64,000 bases of DNA from Auanema rhodensis (Eukaryota > Nematoda > Chromadorea > Rhabditida > Rhabditidae). Both the position numbers and the translations under genes were made by a program. Under the pieces are notes generated by a model that saw only the letters and a program-made list of their open reading frames with translations, ran no database searches and was not told the DNA's origin. Where the stretch lies: the NCBI GenBank assembly GCA_964057225.1, contig OZ059894.1, positions 5,704,001-5,768,000 of the forward strand, given 5' to 3'. This document shows, in pieces, positions 23,437-35,717 of the stretch (position 1 is the first letter of the stretch; the number at the start of each line of letters is the position of its first letter).

Positions 23437-26400
23437 GATATACCTATACCTATTCATGTTCAAATTGCATGCGTTTTTACTGTTTTTTTTTTGTAAAAGT
23501 TGTAATCATTTTCTCTCTTAAGTAGAGTCATTTATGATTAGAAAAGCACTTTATGTGCATGTACAAATTGAGTTCTATTTGGAAAAGTCGTTGTTACAAT
23601 TGCTATTGTTTTAGTACTTTAGTAAAGTTGAATGCTTTATATGGATTTGTTTCGTAGTTTTTCCCATTGAAATTCCAGCTTCTTATTTCTAACTTTCAGT
23701 TTGAATTTGATTCCCGGGGGAAAACAAATTACTCCTTACTCATAGAAATAATCGATAACAAATAAAGAGATTCACTTGGTATCATAGAAGAGTAGAAAAT
23801 TGAAAAAAAGACATTAGTATTTCATTTGAACTGGGGGTGATCTTGTAATACGCGGGTGAATTCCGAAATTTTTAAAAGTGATAAGGAAAATCAGAGTGTT
23901 TGGATGGATAATGAAATGATTGCAGACACAATTGAAAGTTAATGAACTTGTTTGTTTTCTCTTTACTTTGCAACAAGAACTAGAAAAATAAGGATCGTAA
24001 TAGCTTCTGGTGAAGTTACAGTAACGCTATATAGATACTTTATAGATTATTCCATGAGAAAAGATGCATCGTACTTCCTTAAATTAGCAGAGCCCTTTTT
24101 TTAGATATTAACATTAAATGGAACGAATATCTGAATAAGCTTGTTATTTATTCATCTAATAATCCTATTCTCATGAAAAATTTCCGTTTTGATCAGTTTT
24201 TATTGGCTTCCTGTGAGCTATGGATTGCTTTTCGTTCTTTCCTGCCTCAGACCGTTTCATGTATATATAAAATAGGCTAGCCATGAACTGACTTCTTAAC
24301 ACATAATGAATATATTTTATAGAGAATTCTGTAAATTTTGAGAGTTTTCATCTAAGAACCAACAAGTTTCGATAACTTTTTGTTAATTTTACTATTTACG
24401 ATAAAGTCATTATCTTCAGATTATGCCAAGCTGATTATAACAATAGTCAATGGAATGGGTGAATGAACGAGAAGGGGAGGGAATATAGTGAAAGTAATAT
24501 TTTCTTCTAATCCGATTGCCACAATATTAGTAAGCAATGTAGGCAAATTCAGCGAAGGGCCGCACGAGAAATAGAGAGAAGAGGGGTTGAATACTTCCTT
24601 TCAACTTTTCACTTTAAATTCTTTTTTCGACATGATGACTCTCAAGTTTAAATGAAACAGAAGTCAGTTCTTTGTTCATCACAAGCACTAAAATGTTTTG
24701 TCATCATTTCTTTTTTTTTGTTTTCAGGTGTGTGTGTTTCTAATACATATAGATCATTTTAATCAGGATAATCAAATGCTTTGTTTGTAATATAAAATGA
24801 TTATTTCATTCAATTAAACTTGAAATAATACTAGACATTTATGTTGAAAGATGGATTGAATTCAATTAATGGGGGGATAACGATAGGCTTTGGGAAGTGA
24901 CCCAGAAAGAAATATAAACTGGAGAACTTCAATTTAATCAATTACAAAAACATCTAAATTTGTAACAAATAAGATAATGAGAATAGGCAACTTTTATGAT
25001 TCATGCACCTGTCTCAAAGCAACTCCATATGAATTGTGTATTTGTATATAATTAATACACACTCTATAAAATACTAATCAACTATACTGCGGAATGGGAG
25101 TGGAGAACAAAGAACTTAAGAAAATCTGAAGCTTGGATTGGCTGTTGAACTTTTGATCTCTTACAGCAGAAAAGCCTTTTAGCTATGTTTAGATGCAATT
25201 ATGCTACGAGGCTACAAGGGAAGCATCGGAAGATAGTAGGAGAGAATAAAATAAGCGATTGAGAATTTAAGATTTAGGAAAAGAAAAAGGGAGAGAGTGA
25301 ACATGTATGACAATTCTGGATAGAGAGAAATGTTTCGGACGGAAGTTTAAATCTGACGCCATACTCTGAAAAAGACTTTACGTAGTTGAGCCATCATTTG
25401 TATGCATGTGTAGAAGCCAATTCGTATCATCTTCAAAAAGCAAAAGTAAAGAGGGAGTTAGCTTGTTTTGTCTGTTTTGGAATAAACCAAATAAGAATTT
25501 CAAGCAAGTGGAACTTTTGGTCATTTTTTAAATAAAATGTTCAGCTTTTTAAAATACACATATCTCTCATAAGTTTTATAGGCCATTGTGAATGCTGAAA
25601 TAAAAAAAAATTAATATACTTAATGTAGGTTTTAGATTGCTATATTTCCATTTATAATTATGATGATGAGAATATAATGCATATATAGTTGCACTGTGAT
25701 AATCTTATCAAGAAGGAATTCGAACCAACTTCTGTTTTCTTATCTACTTATTTTTACGGATGAACATCAAAAGTTCAAAAAAAAGATAATAAATATGTCT
25801 CAGTATCAGGAGAAAAAGTTTGTACACGAAAAATGACATTTGTTACTTCAAAAATTAGAAAGATTCTTTAAAAAAGTTTAAAATTGCAATCAAATTCCAA
25901 AAATCTGTATACGCAATTCAGAATTTTATTGTAATCCTGGGCTTGTTTACTTTATCTCTGATTAGTTTTATCAGCCGTTTCCTTCCTCTATCTCTTTTCT
26001 TGTCAGTCACAAACAGCCGAAGGGCATCTGTCATTTATCCTTATTGTAAGAAATATGCTGCTATTCTGTTTTTCAAATCTCTATGTCAAATCCATGTTCT
26101 CTCAGCTCGTTCTGCTGACAGAACAACTAAGTTTGCACTTTGTGTGAAGCTTGGGGGGATTTTCCAATATTCGCCAGAGGGGGAAGCTGTCCAACGCTTT
26201 CAGAGAAAAAGATCAAAGGAACCATCATTTTCGACGATATAGTAGGACACCAAGAGAGAGCAGTAAGTGAAAAAAGAAAACGGAGAAGTGGAATAGAAAA
26301 GCAGCTTGGGGGCAGGGAATACCAGGAGACTCAGAATGGAGAATGGGAAAAGGGAATAGGAAAACAGAATAATACTCACTTTAAGACACATAGAATAATG

Positions 26401-28184
26401 GGAAGTTACTCATTTAGGATAACACCTTCTTAATCTTCTTCTATATTTTGAAATATATTTTACTCATTTTTTTAATCAAACATTTTTAATGCGCTTTCAA
26501 AGCTAAAGCCATAAGAAAACGGCTTCAGATACAAAAGCAAGTGAAGTAAAAGACCTAACGATGAGGTAATCATTCAAATGAGATAAACTTTAAAAAAAGG
26601 AAAGATAGATTAGTGAAGGAATGCAGTACATTTCGGGGTTCATACATTTTCTTTGAAAATAAATTTCGAACTAAAAAGGGGAAAAAGTGATATCATGACA
26701 CAACTTTTACTGAAAAAAAATTAAGAAAGAGAGTTAAAAATGGATGGCCATTTACTTCCTTTTTAACTTCATAATACTTTTTACTTTCGTACAAAATAAC
26801 ATTAATGGTTTTGATAACCCTGAATTTCAGGCTTTTATTTTATTTTATCATTTTTGCTATACGTATAACATTTTTTAATAATTATGTTAAGTTTAAAACT
26901 TGAAAATGAGATAACATACAAAAAGGCCTTTAGAATTTATTTTAATGTGTTTTTCAAGAGCTCTGCGAATATTTAATGCACCCGATTTCCTTTTTTTATC
27001 CACGGAAATATTGTTTATTCATGTTTTTCATAGAATATACTTTTGAAGTATTTAGCTAACATATATTTACAATTATTAATTTTTTAACAACATTTTTTTC
27101 CATTCTTTATGATCTTCACTATTTTATTGGTTACATTGTTTCTAACCCAAATATGAGATCATAGAATTTTAGTTTTGAACAATATTTTTAAAATAGAGAA
27201 AATTGTATTTTATGAGAAAAAGTTTTGAGAAAATTAGAAAAGACTTGATAATACATTATAATGTTTCTTGTGATTGTACAATAAATTCGCCATGATATCA
27301 TATGTATATACAATACAATCTTATAATTCTAATATGAGAAATAATAAAAGAAATACAAAACAAATCCAAAATTGGGGCATACATGTATGCATACATAAAC
27401 TCAGGGGTCGTAGGGTTTGTTGATAAATTAATGTAAAACTTTTTTCTTGTTTCAAATATGGTTTCATATTTTATTAACAAATGTCGGTGTTTTTCGAAAG
27501 AAAGAAGAAATTTTCTCTGATCTTCTCTTGTAACAAAGCTATGCTGAAAAATTCAAAAGAAACTATTTGTTTATGAAGAAAACAAGATGATTATCTCTAC
27601 GGTAATTTGAAAAAATATGATATTTTAACGAGAAGTTTCAGCTATGGCACTGAAGTGGGGTTTTGAAATATTCCCTTTGTATATTTGAAGCTGTTTTGTT
27701 ATTTTATGTAGTCTATTATGCGTTATGAAAATCCAATTAGAACAATTTTGTTTAAAAACGATTAGAAAAAAAGTGATGAAAACATTCAAAAAATATTTAA
27801 TAAGAGCTAAAGTTTGCAAACAAAAGAACAGACGTTATTCTTGTTATTCAACCACCAAATGATCATCACAATCACATTTTTACTAAACTATTGTTTGATT
27901 CGAAACGATTTTCATTAAAGTGATGAAACGTAACTTAACCTAAAGCTTTTCAAAAAACTTTGCGAAACTACGTATATATGATGAGCTCTCAATTTTGGTT
28001 TTTCCTCATATTTGTGAAAAGTATAATCTTTCGTTGTTCGAATGCCCCATAGGCTTTTTAGTCTATTTCTTTTCCTCTTTATTGAATTGTTTCCATACGT
28101 TTGCTCACTTATATATTTCTAACACATCTGTTGAACTTATTGGTTTGAAGTATTCTTTATGCTGTTTCATAATGTTTACTGTAG
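23194..28184. other. Long stretch after hif-1 with no firm gene
   Basis: It starts with the hif-1 3' region and a TA microsatellite. Around 25,960-26,270 the base composition rises. There, a TTG-started frame ends in ...FDDIVGHQERA at a good GTAAGT donor (26264), which could be a non-coding first exon or promoter of the small + strand gene at 28185. Nothing else is supported. Confidence 0.35.
23358..23434. repeat. (TA)n microsatellite
   Basis: About 38 uninterrupted TA units lie roughly 165 bases beyond the hif-1 stop codon. Confidence 0.97.
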
Positions 28185-30291
28185 ATGATTATGCCGATCT
28201 CTAGATTTTCAAATTGGCCTCATTGGAGTGTTTTATCTAGGTTAGTCTCTTTCTTCGTATATCAAATATTCAATATACTCATCACTGTATAAGCTTATGG
28301 ATTGATCACTAATTTATTGAGCCAAGCTTATATCATTCCTTTTCACGAGTGCATGACACACGATCTTTGTTTTTCATAATACTTTCTGTTCCTGTAAGTT
28401 TATATTTCTATGCTCATAAGTGATATTACAGATAAGAATAACTATTTTTGCATAAATCAGTAAAAACTGATAAGTGCATACCTTTTTTACAACATTTTAT
28501 TATTAGAGGTACATCATTCATTTTTCATTACTTTAAGAACAACGAAAAGAAATTAAATAGAAAATGAATTTTTTCCATCACATCAGCTTCATAGAGAAAC
28601 ACGAGAAGCTTTTCTAGTTGTTTCAATACTAGAGGCTTTTAACTTGCTTTTAAGAAAAAAGCATAAGATAGATATCTGCCCGTCCTGAGGGGAATAAAGA
28701 AATGATGCTTGTATGTGATTTAGTTTCGCTGCTATAAATTCTTTCTTCTTGCTAAGAAACTTTGATTTTGTTTTCTCGTGTGAGTTAATATATTGCTTTT
28801 TCGTATGAAATTCTGTTAAGTATGATGTTTTTATATGAAAATAAACCAATGTATGCTTCATTAATTGTTTCTTAAGTGATTTCGATTCAATTTACTTATT
28901 GAAAATTTAGCTAAAAATTCTTTATCATTCTCTAAAATATGATTTATGTATGTAGAAATGTTCGGTGTATACAACATATGTATATTATAAATGTATTGAC
29001 GTTGAACTAACAGTAGTCAAAAATTCTGTTTCGTTTCGTCTTTACCGGTGCTTGAAAAAACTATTGTTTTTGTTCCTTTTTCAAAAATAAGGATTTGAAA
29101 CTACACTACACCGAAGATACATAATTTAAACAATATACATCTGCCTTACATACATACATATATCTTAAATACTAAGAGGTTGCTCTCATTAATTCATATT
29201 TTTATTCAAAAAACATCTGCAGTGGTCAGTTGTATTCATTAACTTTTTGCTTGAAAACGATACTTTATTCTTCTTTTTTTTTCCGTCAAAGTTTTAAACA
29301 TTATGTGTACATGATAAAAACATTTAAATCTGAGATAAAAGTCTTTTATATATACACTTATAACACTTCGTAGGTGGTAGCGAAAATAAAAATGTTTTTT
29401 CGAAATACTTTCATTCTAAAATAATGATTCGAACGTACTGCTTCTTCCAAAGAATTCCATGTATTAAAAGGTATGATGCTCACTTAATATCCGTTCAACT
29501 AGTAATTTGTTCTCTTTTCTCAATATTCATACATATCTGTGAAGAAAATTAGTCCAATTGATTTACTCTAACAATAATGTTTGCAAGAAGTTGAGAGAAG
29601 AATCATTGCAAAAAAAATTCTATTATTATTATCAAATGAATGTAATTTATTTAATTTAACGGCTTTTGAAGTAGTTGTAATTTGTGCAAATTTGGCTCAT
29701 TTAATGCTTAGATGTCTTTCTCCTCTGCTACTAGTTTGTACATTAGTGAAACATGATTTAGTAACTTCAGCATGCTCAGAACTTAAAATTTTGTTGATAT
29801 TCTTAATGATTTGCTCCCCCTTTCCCGAATAAATTATTGAAAAAAACTCAATCAACTATCATTTTTAACTTTAGAATTGGCTATATGGAAATTGTTCACG
29901 GAGAAGAGGATCGGGGAGCTAGTACTAAACATGGAGCAAAAGCACCTGTGTAAGCAGCTTTTATTTTATTTATTACATGCAAATAGGGTAAAAACAGTTT
30001 TGTACAAATTTAAAAAAACAAATAGAAGATTTGTTTTGACTCAGTATATGCCAAGTAGATTTTCAAGCAGCTGCGTACTTATTCGTTTCTAAAAAATTTG
30101 GCTATCTTCTTATTCTATTATTAATATAATATCGGTTTAGAAAATTCACGTTTAAAATAAAGCTAGTTTTTTTGAACTCAATTGTCCCTTGTCTCGTGTT
30201 TGAAGACGTTTTGAGCTTATTAATGTGTTGTAGAAATTATTCAAGAATTATGAGAGAATTGCCAACGGACATTCCGTGGGAGCCTGGTTGA
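28185..30291 (+). CDS. Possible small gene of three exons, function unknown
   Basis: Three short exons have good splice signals and agree in phase. 28185-28240 (after TTTACTGTAG) reads MIMPISRFSNWPHWSVLS and ends in a GTTAGT donor. 29875-29949 (after TTTTTAACTTTAG) reads IGYMEIVHGEEDRGASTKHG then AKAP and ends in a GTAAGC donor. 30234-30291 (after GTTGTAG) reads NYSRIMRELPTDIPWEPG and stops. The joined protein would be about 62 residues, or the C-terminus of a longer one, since the 5' end is not secure. I do not recognise it. Two matching phases could arise by chance about one time in nine, so support is moderate at best. Confidence 0.33.
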
Positions 30292-31854
30292 AGACGCTCG
30301 ATAGTGTGGTTCACTAAAGTTTTAGCAATTCGTAGAAAATAAGAAAAAAAGTTTAGAAGAGAGAAAAACTTATCGTGAACCCAATCATAATCCTCTTCTA
30401 ACCACATGAGAATACGTTCCTTCGACGTGAACTACATTCATTCGCTCATGAACATTGGTAACATCACTCATGATGGTCATGTATCTTAATATTGTCATAT
30501 CTTTTTAGTAAATTCTGGTTTTTGTGCATGTATGTTTTACTCAAATCCATCTCTCTACATAGCATTGTTTTCTTTTGAAGCATGCCACACAACGTGTCAA
30601 TTCAATTCCTAAAATCAGAATAGGAAGAAGACGAGGATGAGCACGAATTGCAAAATTTGGGAAGCAGACGACAAATAAAGAGAGAGAAAGATATAAAGAT
30701 ACAGTAAGAAACAAAGAGAGAGAGAGAGACTTTTGAAATACTTTTTTATTGTTTTCTTCACTTTATTTCTGATTTCTTTGCTTAAGTGTATGCAACCTAG
30801 TTCGATTGTTACTAGTATTTTTCTTTATTGCGAAATGATTTATTCGAATTAAAACTAGTGAAGAAGCCACTCAAAAAACAGTTTATTTCACTTTTAAATA
30901 TTAAGCACGTGCTTTAAAACTTTAGAACACAAAAAATAAATTTTTTATAAAATAGTAAGCTTATAAACTTTGATTGTTCATCAATCTTATTCTCTCATGT
31001 ACGGCTGTTTCGTATCCCTTTACTTTCATTATATTTATAGTTGAGCGCCAATTTTATTCAATTGTTAGATAATAATTTATCTTTAAGTTGTTTTATTGAA
31101 CATTTTATTTGATTGATATACTCAATAATTTGTTTGACAAATATGTACAAATTGTTTCCCAAGAAAAAAATGACGTGAGCACTTATTCACCTTTACTCAT
31201 AGTGAAGTACATACGTACATCCTTTCTAATTTGTCCTACTAATTATCTATTTTTAATCACACATTCTTAATGCGGAAGAAAATGAAAAAAAGTATGAAAA
31301 TTTACATTTCCAGTCTTGCAAGGTTGTGGATTTTCAATGTTTTCTCTTGAAGAGCTGCAACAATTAATTCAAGTTTTAATATAGATTATTTGAAAAGATT
31401 GTGGTGACAGGAAAAATTGTGTGTTCCTTATTTTCTAAAAACATTAGTTTATTGTTGTTTTCATAACTCATTCAAAAGATTTTGAAGACGCGGTTTATAA
31501 AAAAATAAAAAAAAATAAATGCAATCCCTTGAGACGTATGCATATGCAAATCCAAACCCTTTCTTTAAATGATTAATTTGAAAATATCAAACATAACCAG
31601 AAAAAAATTTGGATGTTTTCTCAACTTCATTTTTTTCTAATTTTCCATTGGTCATTAAGATAAGCTGACAGTTGGCCGGTTAGAAAATTCGATATCAAGG
31701 AGAAACTGAAGTTAATCTTACGAGAAATCAATTTATCCAATACATTTGACGCATAAATGAGATCTTAAGCATTATTTGAGCTTCACTATACATACACATA
31801 TATTTATTCCTTTTTTATTGTTCCAAAAATAATCTAAATTAGCTGATTACATTA
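30292..31854. other. Intergenic stretch
   Basis: AT-rich with a short GAGAGAGAGA run near 30,715. Two coding-like frames overlap at 30,240-30,440 (one on each strand), but neither has a convincing gene structure. No RNA gene is seen. Confidence 0.35.
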
Positions 31855-33265
31855 ATGATTACTAAAAATTTATTAGACGATGCTAATCGGTAAGTGTAAT
31901 AGATCCTTCTTTTTTGTTTTCTTTTTTTGAAAATAGTATGTTATTAACACTTTTCTATACACATATATAAATAAATAAAGAACGACATTACTTACAGTTT
32001 TAAAACAATGATTAAAATATAACTTGTTTTAATTTAGAACAATGCCCGAACAAGGATTATCGTATATTACGAAGCCTGAGGGCGAAATGGATATGTTAAT
32101 TGGATTTTTTTTAATGAATGGAGTTTGCATAGGTATAATATAAATATATTAAATCAAATTAAATTTTGGGTAAAGAAGCAACCTTGTTATGTGATTTATG
32201 ATATTCCCAGTTTTAATTTTTAGCTTATTCCACATAACTAAAATGCCATAAAAAGAAATATAAAATTTTTTTTTATAAATTTATTTAACTGCAAGATTAC
32301 CTGAAACGCATAATTTCAGTATTTTTTCTCCTTTTTGGAATGTGTGTCATATTTTCATGTATGCGACGACGACCTAAAGCATTTCGAGCACCTGCAGAAG
32401 AAATTCCGGCTGGACCGATACAGGGTGGACAGGCAGCACCAACATTTAAAAGTAGTGTTTAACATATTGAAATAATAGAATATCAACGACTGAATTAATT
32501 TCAATATGTTTTTTTAAAACTATTAGACCAAACATTTGTATGTTGACACAATATATTTCTTAACGAAATTTATTATAAGATCACCTACATTCCTTTATAT
32601 TGTAGTAAAAAGAAATGATTAAGAGATATAAAGTTTTATTCCCTCAGGCACTTGGCCGTTTAGTCATAAGAATAACATCTGAAAGGTTTGGTACCTAAAT
32701 CATAATTGATATTCGATACACCATGTGTGTTCAATGTTATCATATAGTATTCTTCTTTGTAAATTTACTTACAATTTTCAATAAACATGTACTTTAAGGT
32801 CTTGTCAATAAAGCTATGAAATCGCCAAATCTTGCTCGTTTAAGAGCAGCAAACGAAGTTCAAGCATCAAAACGAAATACAACAGTGTGTTCAGATGGTA
32901 ATCAGGTTAGAAATTATTGTTTTTTAATTTTTAAAAATTCTTAAGAGTTTATTGTTCAACATTAGTTGTAAAATGTTTTTTATTCAGATCGAAGTACATG
33001 TAATGGACGAAAAGTCCTCGGAGCGTTGTTCTCCTGGACAGAACCCACGTCGAAAACCTTTGAAGCAGACAATCGTCGTAGATGAAACAATCTTTCCTGT
33101 ATGTTTTAACAACTTAATCTAAACTAAGTCTAGAGAATAGTTTGATGAAATAGATCATAAGATGTAAACGATCTTCTTCTTTTATTTTAGAGAGAAGAAC
33201 GAAAATCGGTTATACGAGAAAATCTGCTAGGACCTTTGAGCTTTGATGACTTATATTACACATAA
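31855..33265 (+). CDS. Single-pass membrane protein, unrecognised
   Basis: Six exons join in phase: 31855-31889, 32038-32132, 32320-32455, 32799-32905, 32988-33098 and 33191-33265, giving 184 residues. The N-terminus MITKNLLDDANRTMPEQG has an N-glycosylation sequon (NRT). One transmembrane helix follows at about residues 31-57 (LIGFFLMNGVCIVFFLLFGM). It is capped by basic RRRPK, so the C-terminal ~125 residues are probably cytoplasmic. They hold SPNLARLRAANEVQASKR, QNPRRKPLKQTIVVDETIFP and the end LGPLSFDDLYYT. The layout (short glycosylated outside, one helix, basic stop) resembles KCNE/MPS potassium-channel subunits. I see no specific KCNE motif, so that is only a topology comparison. Exon 3 could also read through its donor and stop at 32460-32462, giving a ~90-residue form. 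Confidence 0.72.
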
Positions 33266-34126
33266 ATCAATTGATCATTGGATAAGGCATCATGAATACG
33301 GTTATTAGTAGATCTCATTTTCACTGAAAATATGTATTGGTCCTTCAGTATGTCCGAATTTGACGAACGTAATATATATTAATATAATTTTATGAATTAA
33401 AATTTCGTTTTTTGTCAATCATATCGTATAAAACTTTTGTTTCATATTGTTCTCATGTTTTCTGTTAAGAATGTCAAAGACAACAGACTAAATTAATCAT
33501 TTTTGTTTATTTGCAATATAAAGACGACAATCATACTTGAATGTATATTAATAATATTGGGTTGGATGGTGAAAGTGGGTCCGAAAGAGTTAATAGCATA
33601 TTAATGATGTGGTTGAGTTGGCTAATGGTTACTGTAGGATGTTGAATATACTAGACGGCTATTGGTTCACAACTGATTCTCGGGTATAGGTAGGAAAGGG
33701 TGGGTGGGACCGGGTTTATACATATAGTATCTTGAACACTGGGATGGTGTGAAGTACCAGTACGATAATAGTAAGTCCAGCTGAAATGACGTCATATGCA
33801 TGAAGAAAAGAGAAAAAATACACATCAAAAATGAACAAATTTCCGTCAAAAACATGCTTCTACGACGTCATCGAAACTGTTACTTAACGACTAAATATGG
33901 ATATCTGTTCTCTACTAGAAAAATATGAAACATCACCGGGTAAAACAAATTGCAAGATAGATGCTAGCTGAGTCTAAGAAAATTGAACAAAACAATAAAA
34001 AAACTAATTTGAATAAATTCTAAGATGTATGTACACATCACCGGGGGCGTAACATTCACCAAAAATTCCAAAAGTGGAAATAAAGAATAAACATAGGAAG
34101 AATTCAATCAGATTTGCAATTTACAG
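33266..34126. other. Intron or intergenic stretch before an alternative last exon
   Basis: It contains a full cAMP-response-like site TGACGTCA at 33787-33794. No coding frame is supported. If the exon at 34127 is used, this is part of a ~1.03 kb intron. Confidence 0.4.
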
Positions 34127-34330
34127 GGACCTATTAACCGGAGTAAGTGTGTGAGTCGAACCATAGCATCCACACCTCAGAAACTGTTAGCGGATGATGA
34201 TAATGCCACCGGCTGCTATACAATAGCAGACAGCGGACCACTTATCCGGAAATCAGAAGAGCGAAAGACGTATTACAGCCTCGGCTCTACTAGATCTTTC
34301 TTGTTCTGTGATTGTCCTCCAAGTGGTTGA
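34127..34330 (+). CDS. Probable alternative terminal exon of the membrane protein gene
   Basis: After the acceptor GCAATTTACAG there is an open frame of 67 codons to a TGA at 34328, in a block clearly richer in G+C than its flanks. It reads GPINRSKCVSRTIASTPQKL, then LADDDNATGCYTIADSGPLI, then RKSEERKTYYSLGSTRSFLF and CDCPPSG. It lacks an ATG. The donor at 33099 (after DETIFP) is phase 0 and this exon is phase 0, so it can replace the exon at 33191. The KSEERKT stretch faintly recalls REERKSV in the other last exon. The other five frames are broken by stops. Confidence 0.5.
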   Translation, partial: GPINRSKCVSRTIASTPQKLLADDDNATGCYTIADSGPLIRKSEERKTYYSLGSTRSFLFCDCPPSG

Positions 34331-35378
34331 CTAGACACGGAGAAAAAAGCGAAAGAATTATCTAGCGCGGATCTAGTGGAGTCGAGATTTTATTGAAAAG
34401 AGAAGGAAAGATAAAAAATAAAAATACAACAAAATTTCTATATACAAGGTTGAAGTACCAAAAATTAGATGATGCTTTCAGGATTCACTTTGTTCATCTT
34501 CAATATTCTTTACTGTTCCAAAATCTGTTGTTTTTTCTCAAATTAAAACATGAAGAAGATAGATGAGTCTGGCAGAACAATCTAATTTTGATATCATATA
34601 TATATTTATATATATAGCAAGATGAATATAACACAGAAAAAAAGATTAAAAATATATATAATATATAAAAATTTTTGAGAAAGAGGGCTAATATATCACA
34701 TCTAAGGGTTGGGATTTGGAGGTGTTGTATTTGTGCAGCCGAAAATGACACAGCACGGAAAGATGTGTAAGGAACACTAGCTGGACTAGAATAACTACTA
34801 CGCTTAGGAAACTGAAAACTGTGATCGGGCTTCTTCTCATTAATATCTCAGGCAATGCGCTTTTAGAGTATAAATTATTTGGAGAAACAAGGAGTATGAG
34901 AGAGACAAAAAAGAAGTAGTTAACAGAGGAAGAAACAATTTGACATGATTATAAATAATTTCATGTGCAAACCACACAACCACAGTTCAGAGATATCTGA
35001 GGCAGCAAGAAAGTATCACCGGCGCGCAGCTAAGCCATGAATATATACATACAAGATGAAATAAAAATATATCTATATAGTATATATATCTATATATATA
35101 TATATATAGGAAAACACACGAAAGAGCTACACGATTGAACTAACCAAAATGAGGTATGAGAGGAAATATAATTGGGAGAACTATCGATAGTTTAGTGCTT
35201 TTTCAGAATATACGAGTAATGACAAAAGGGAAGAAGGGGTCTTCAACTACACGATGAACTACGAAGGGCCAAATCACTGGGTTATATCGAATCGGAAACT
35301 AACCGGGAAAGAACTGACCGACACAAAATGAGAGTAAATAGAAAATAAGAGTAAATAATATTGTATATATATAGTATA

Positions 35379-35450
<72 letters not shown>

Positions 35451-35717
35451 TATTTCTTGAGAAAAAATTATAACTATACGTATATAGTTATGTGTTCAAA
35501 AAATATTATACATTGTTGTGGATGGTAAAACTCTTTGAGTATGAAAGATATAGTTGTAAAGTTCGGTTGACGAGATAACTCATTAGAGAAAACGAAGGAA
35601 AGAAAGAGAGACGGAGAGAGAGATAAAAGATATAGAATAAACGTTGAATAGAAGATGGTTGAAGAGACTGCTATGCCATACTATCCATTAACTGCATATC
35701 TTGAATGTGACGATGAT
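34331..35717. other. Stretch 3' of bcl-11, no gene seen
   Basis: It holds TA-rich tracts at about 35060-35110 and 35362-35445. No frame or RNA gene is supported. It lies between convergent genes. Confidence 0.45.
35362..35445. repeat. (TA)n microsatellite, partly interrupted
   Basis: TATATA runs are interrupted by single G bases at first, then run uninterrupted from about 35384 to 35445. Confidence 0.95.

Noticed and set aside
29581-29832. An 83-codon + frame
   Set aside because: It begins with TTG. The ATG two bases upstream is in another frame and stops at once.
30327-30405. A + strand frame after TTTTAG reading KSLEERKTYREPNHN
   Set aside because: The phase does not agree with the preceding exon candidate, and the intron would be at the lower size limit.
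30243-30440. A - strand frame reading MWLEEDYDWVHDKFFS
   Set aside because: It looks protein-like, but no flanking exon or clear donor was found and it overlaps a + strand exon candidate.
31855-33265. Calling the membrane protein a KCNE/MPS channel subunit
   Set aside because: Only the topology agrees; no KCNE-specific residues could be identified.
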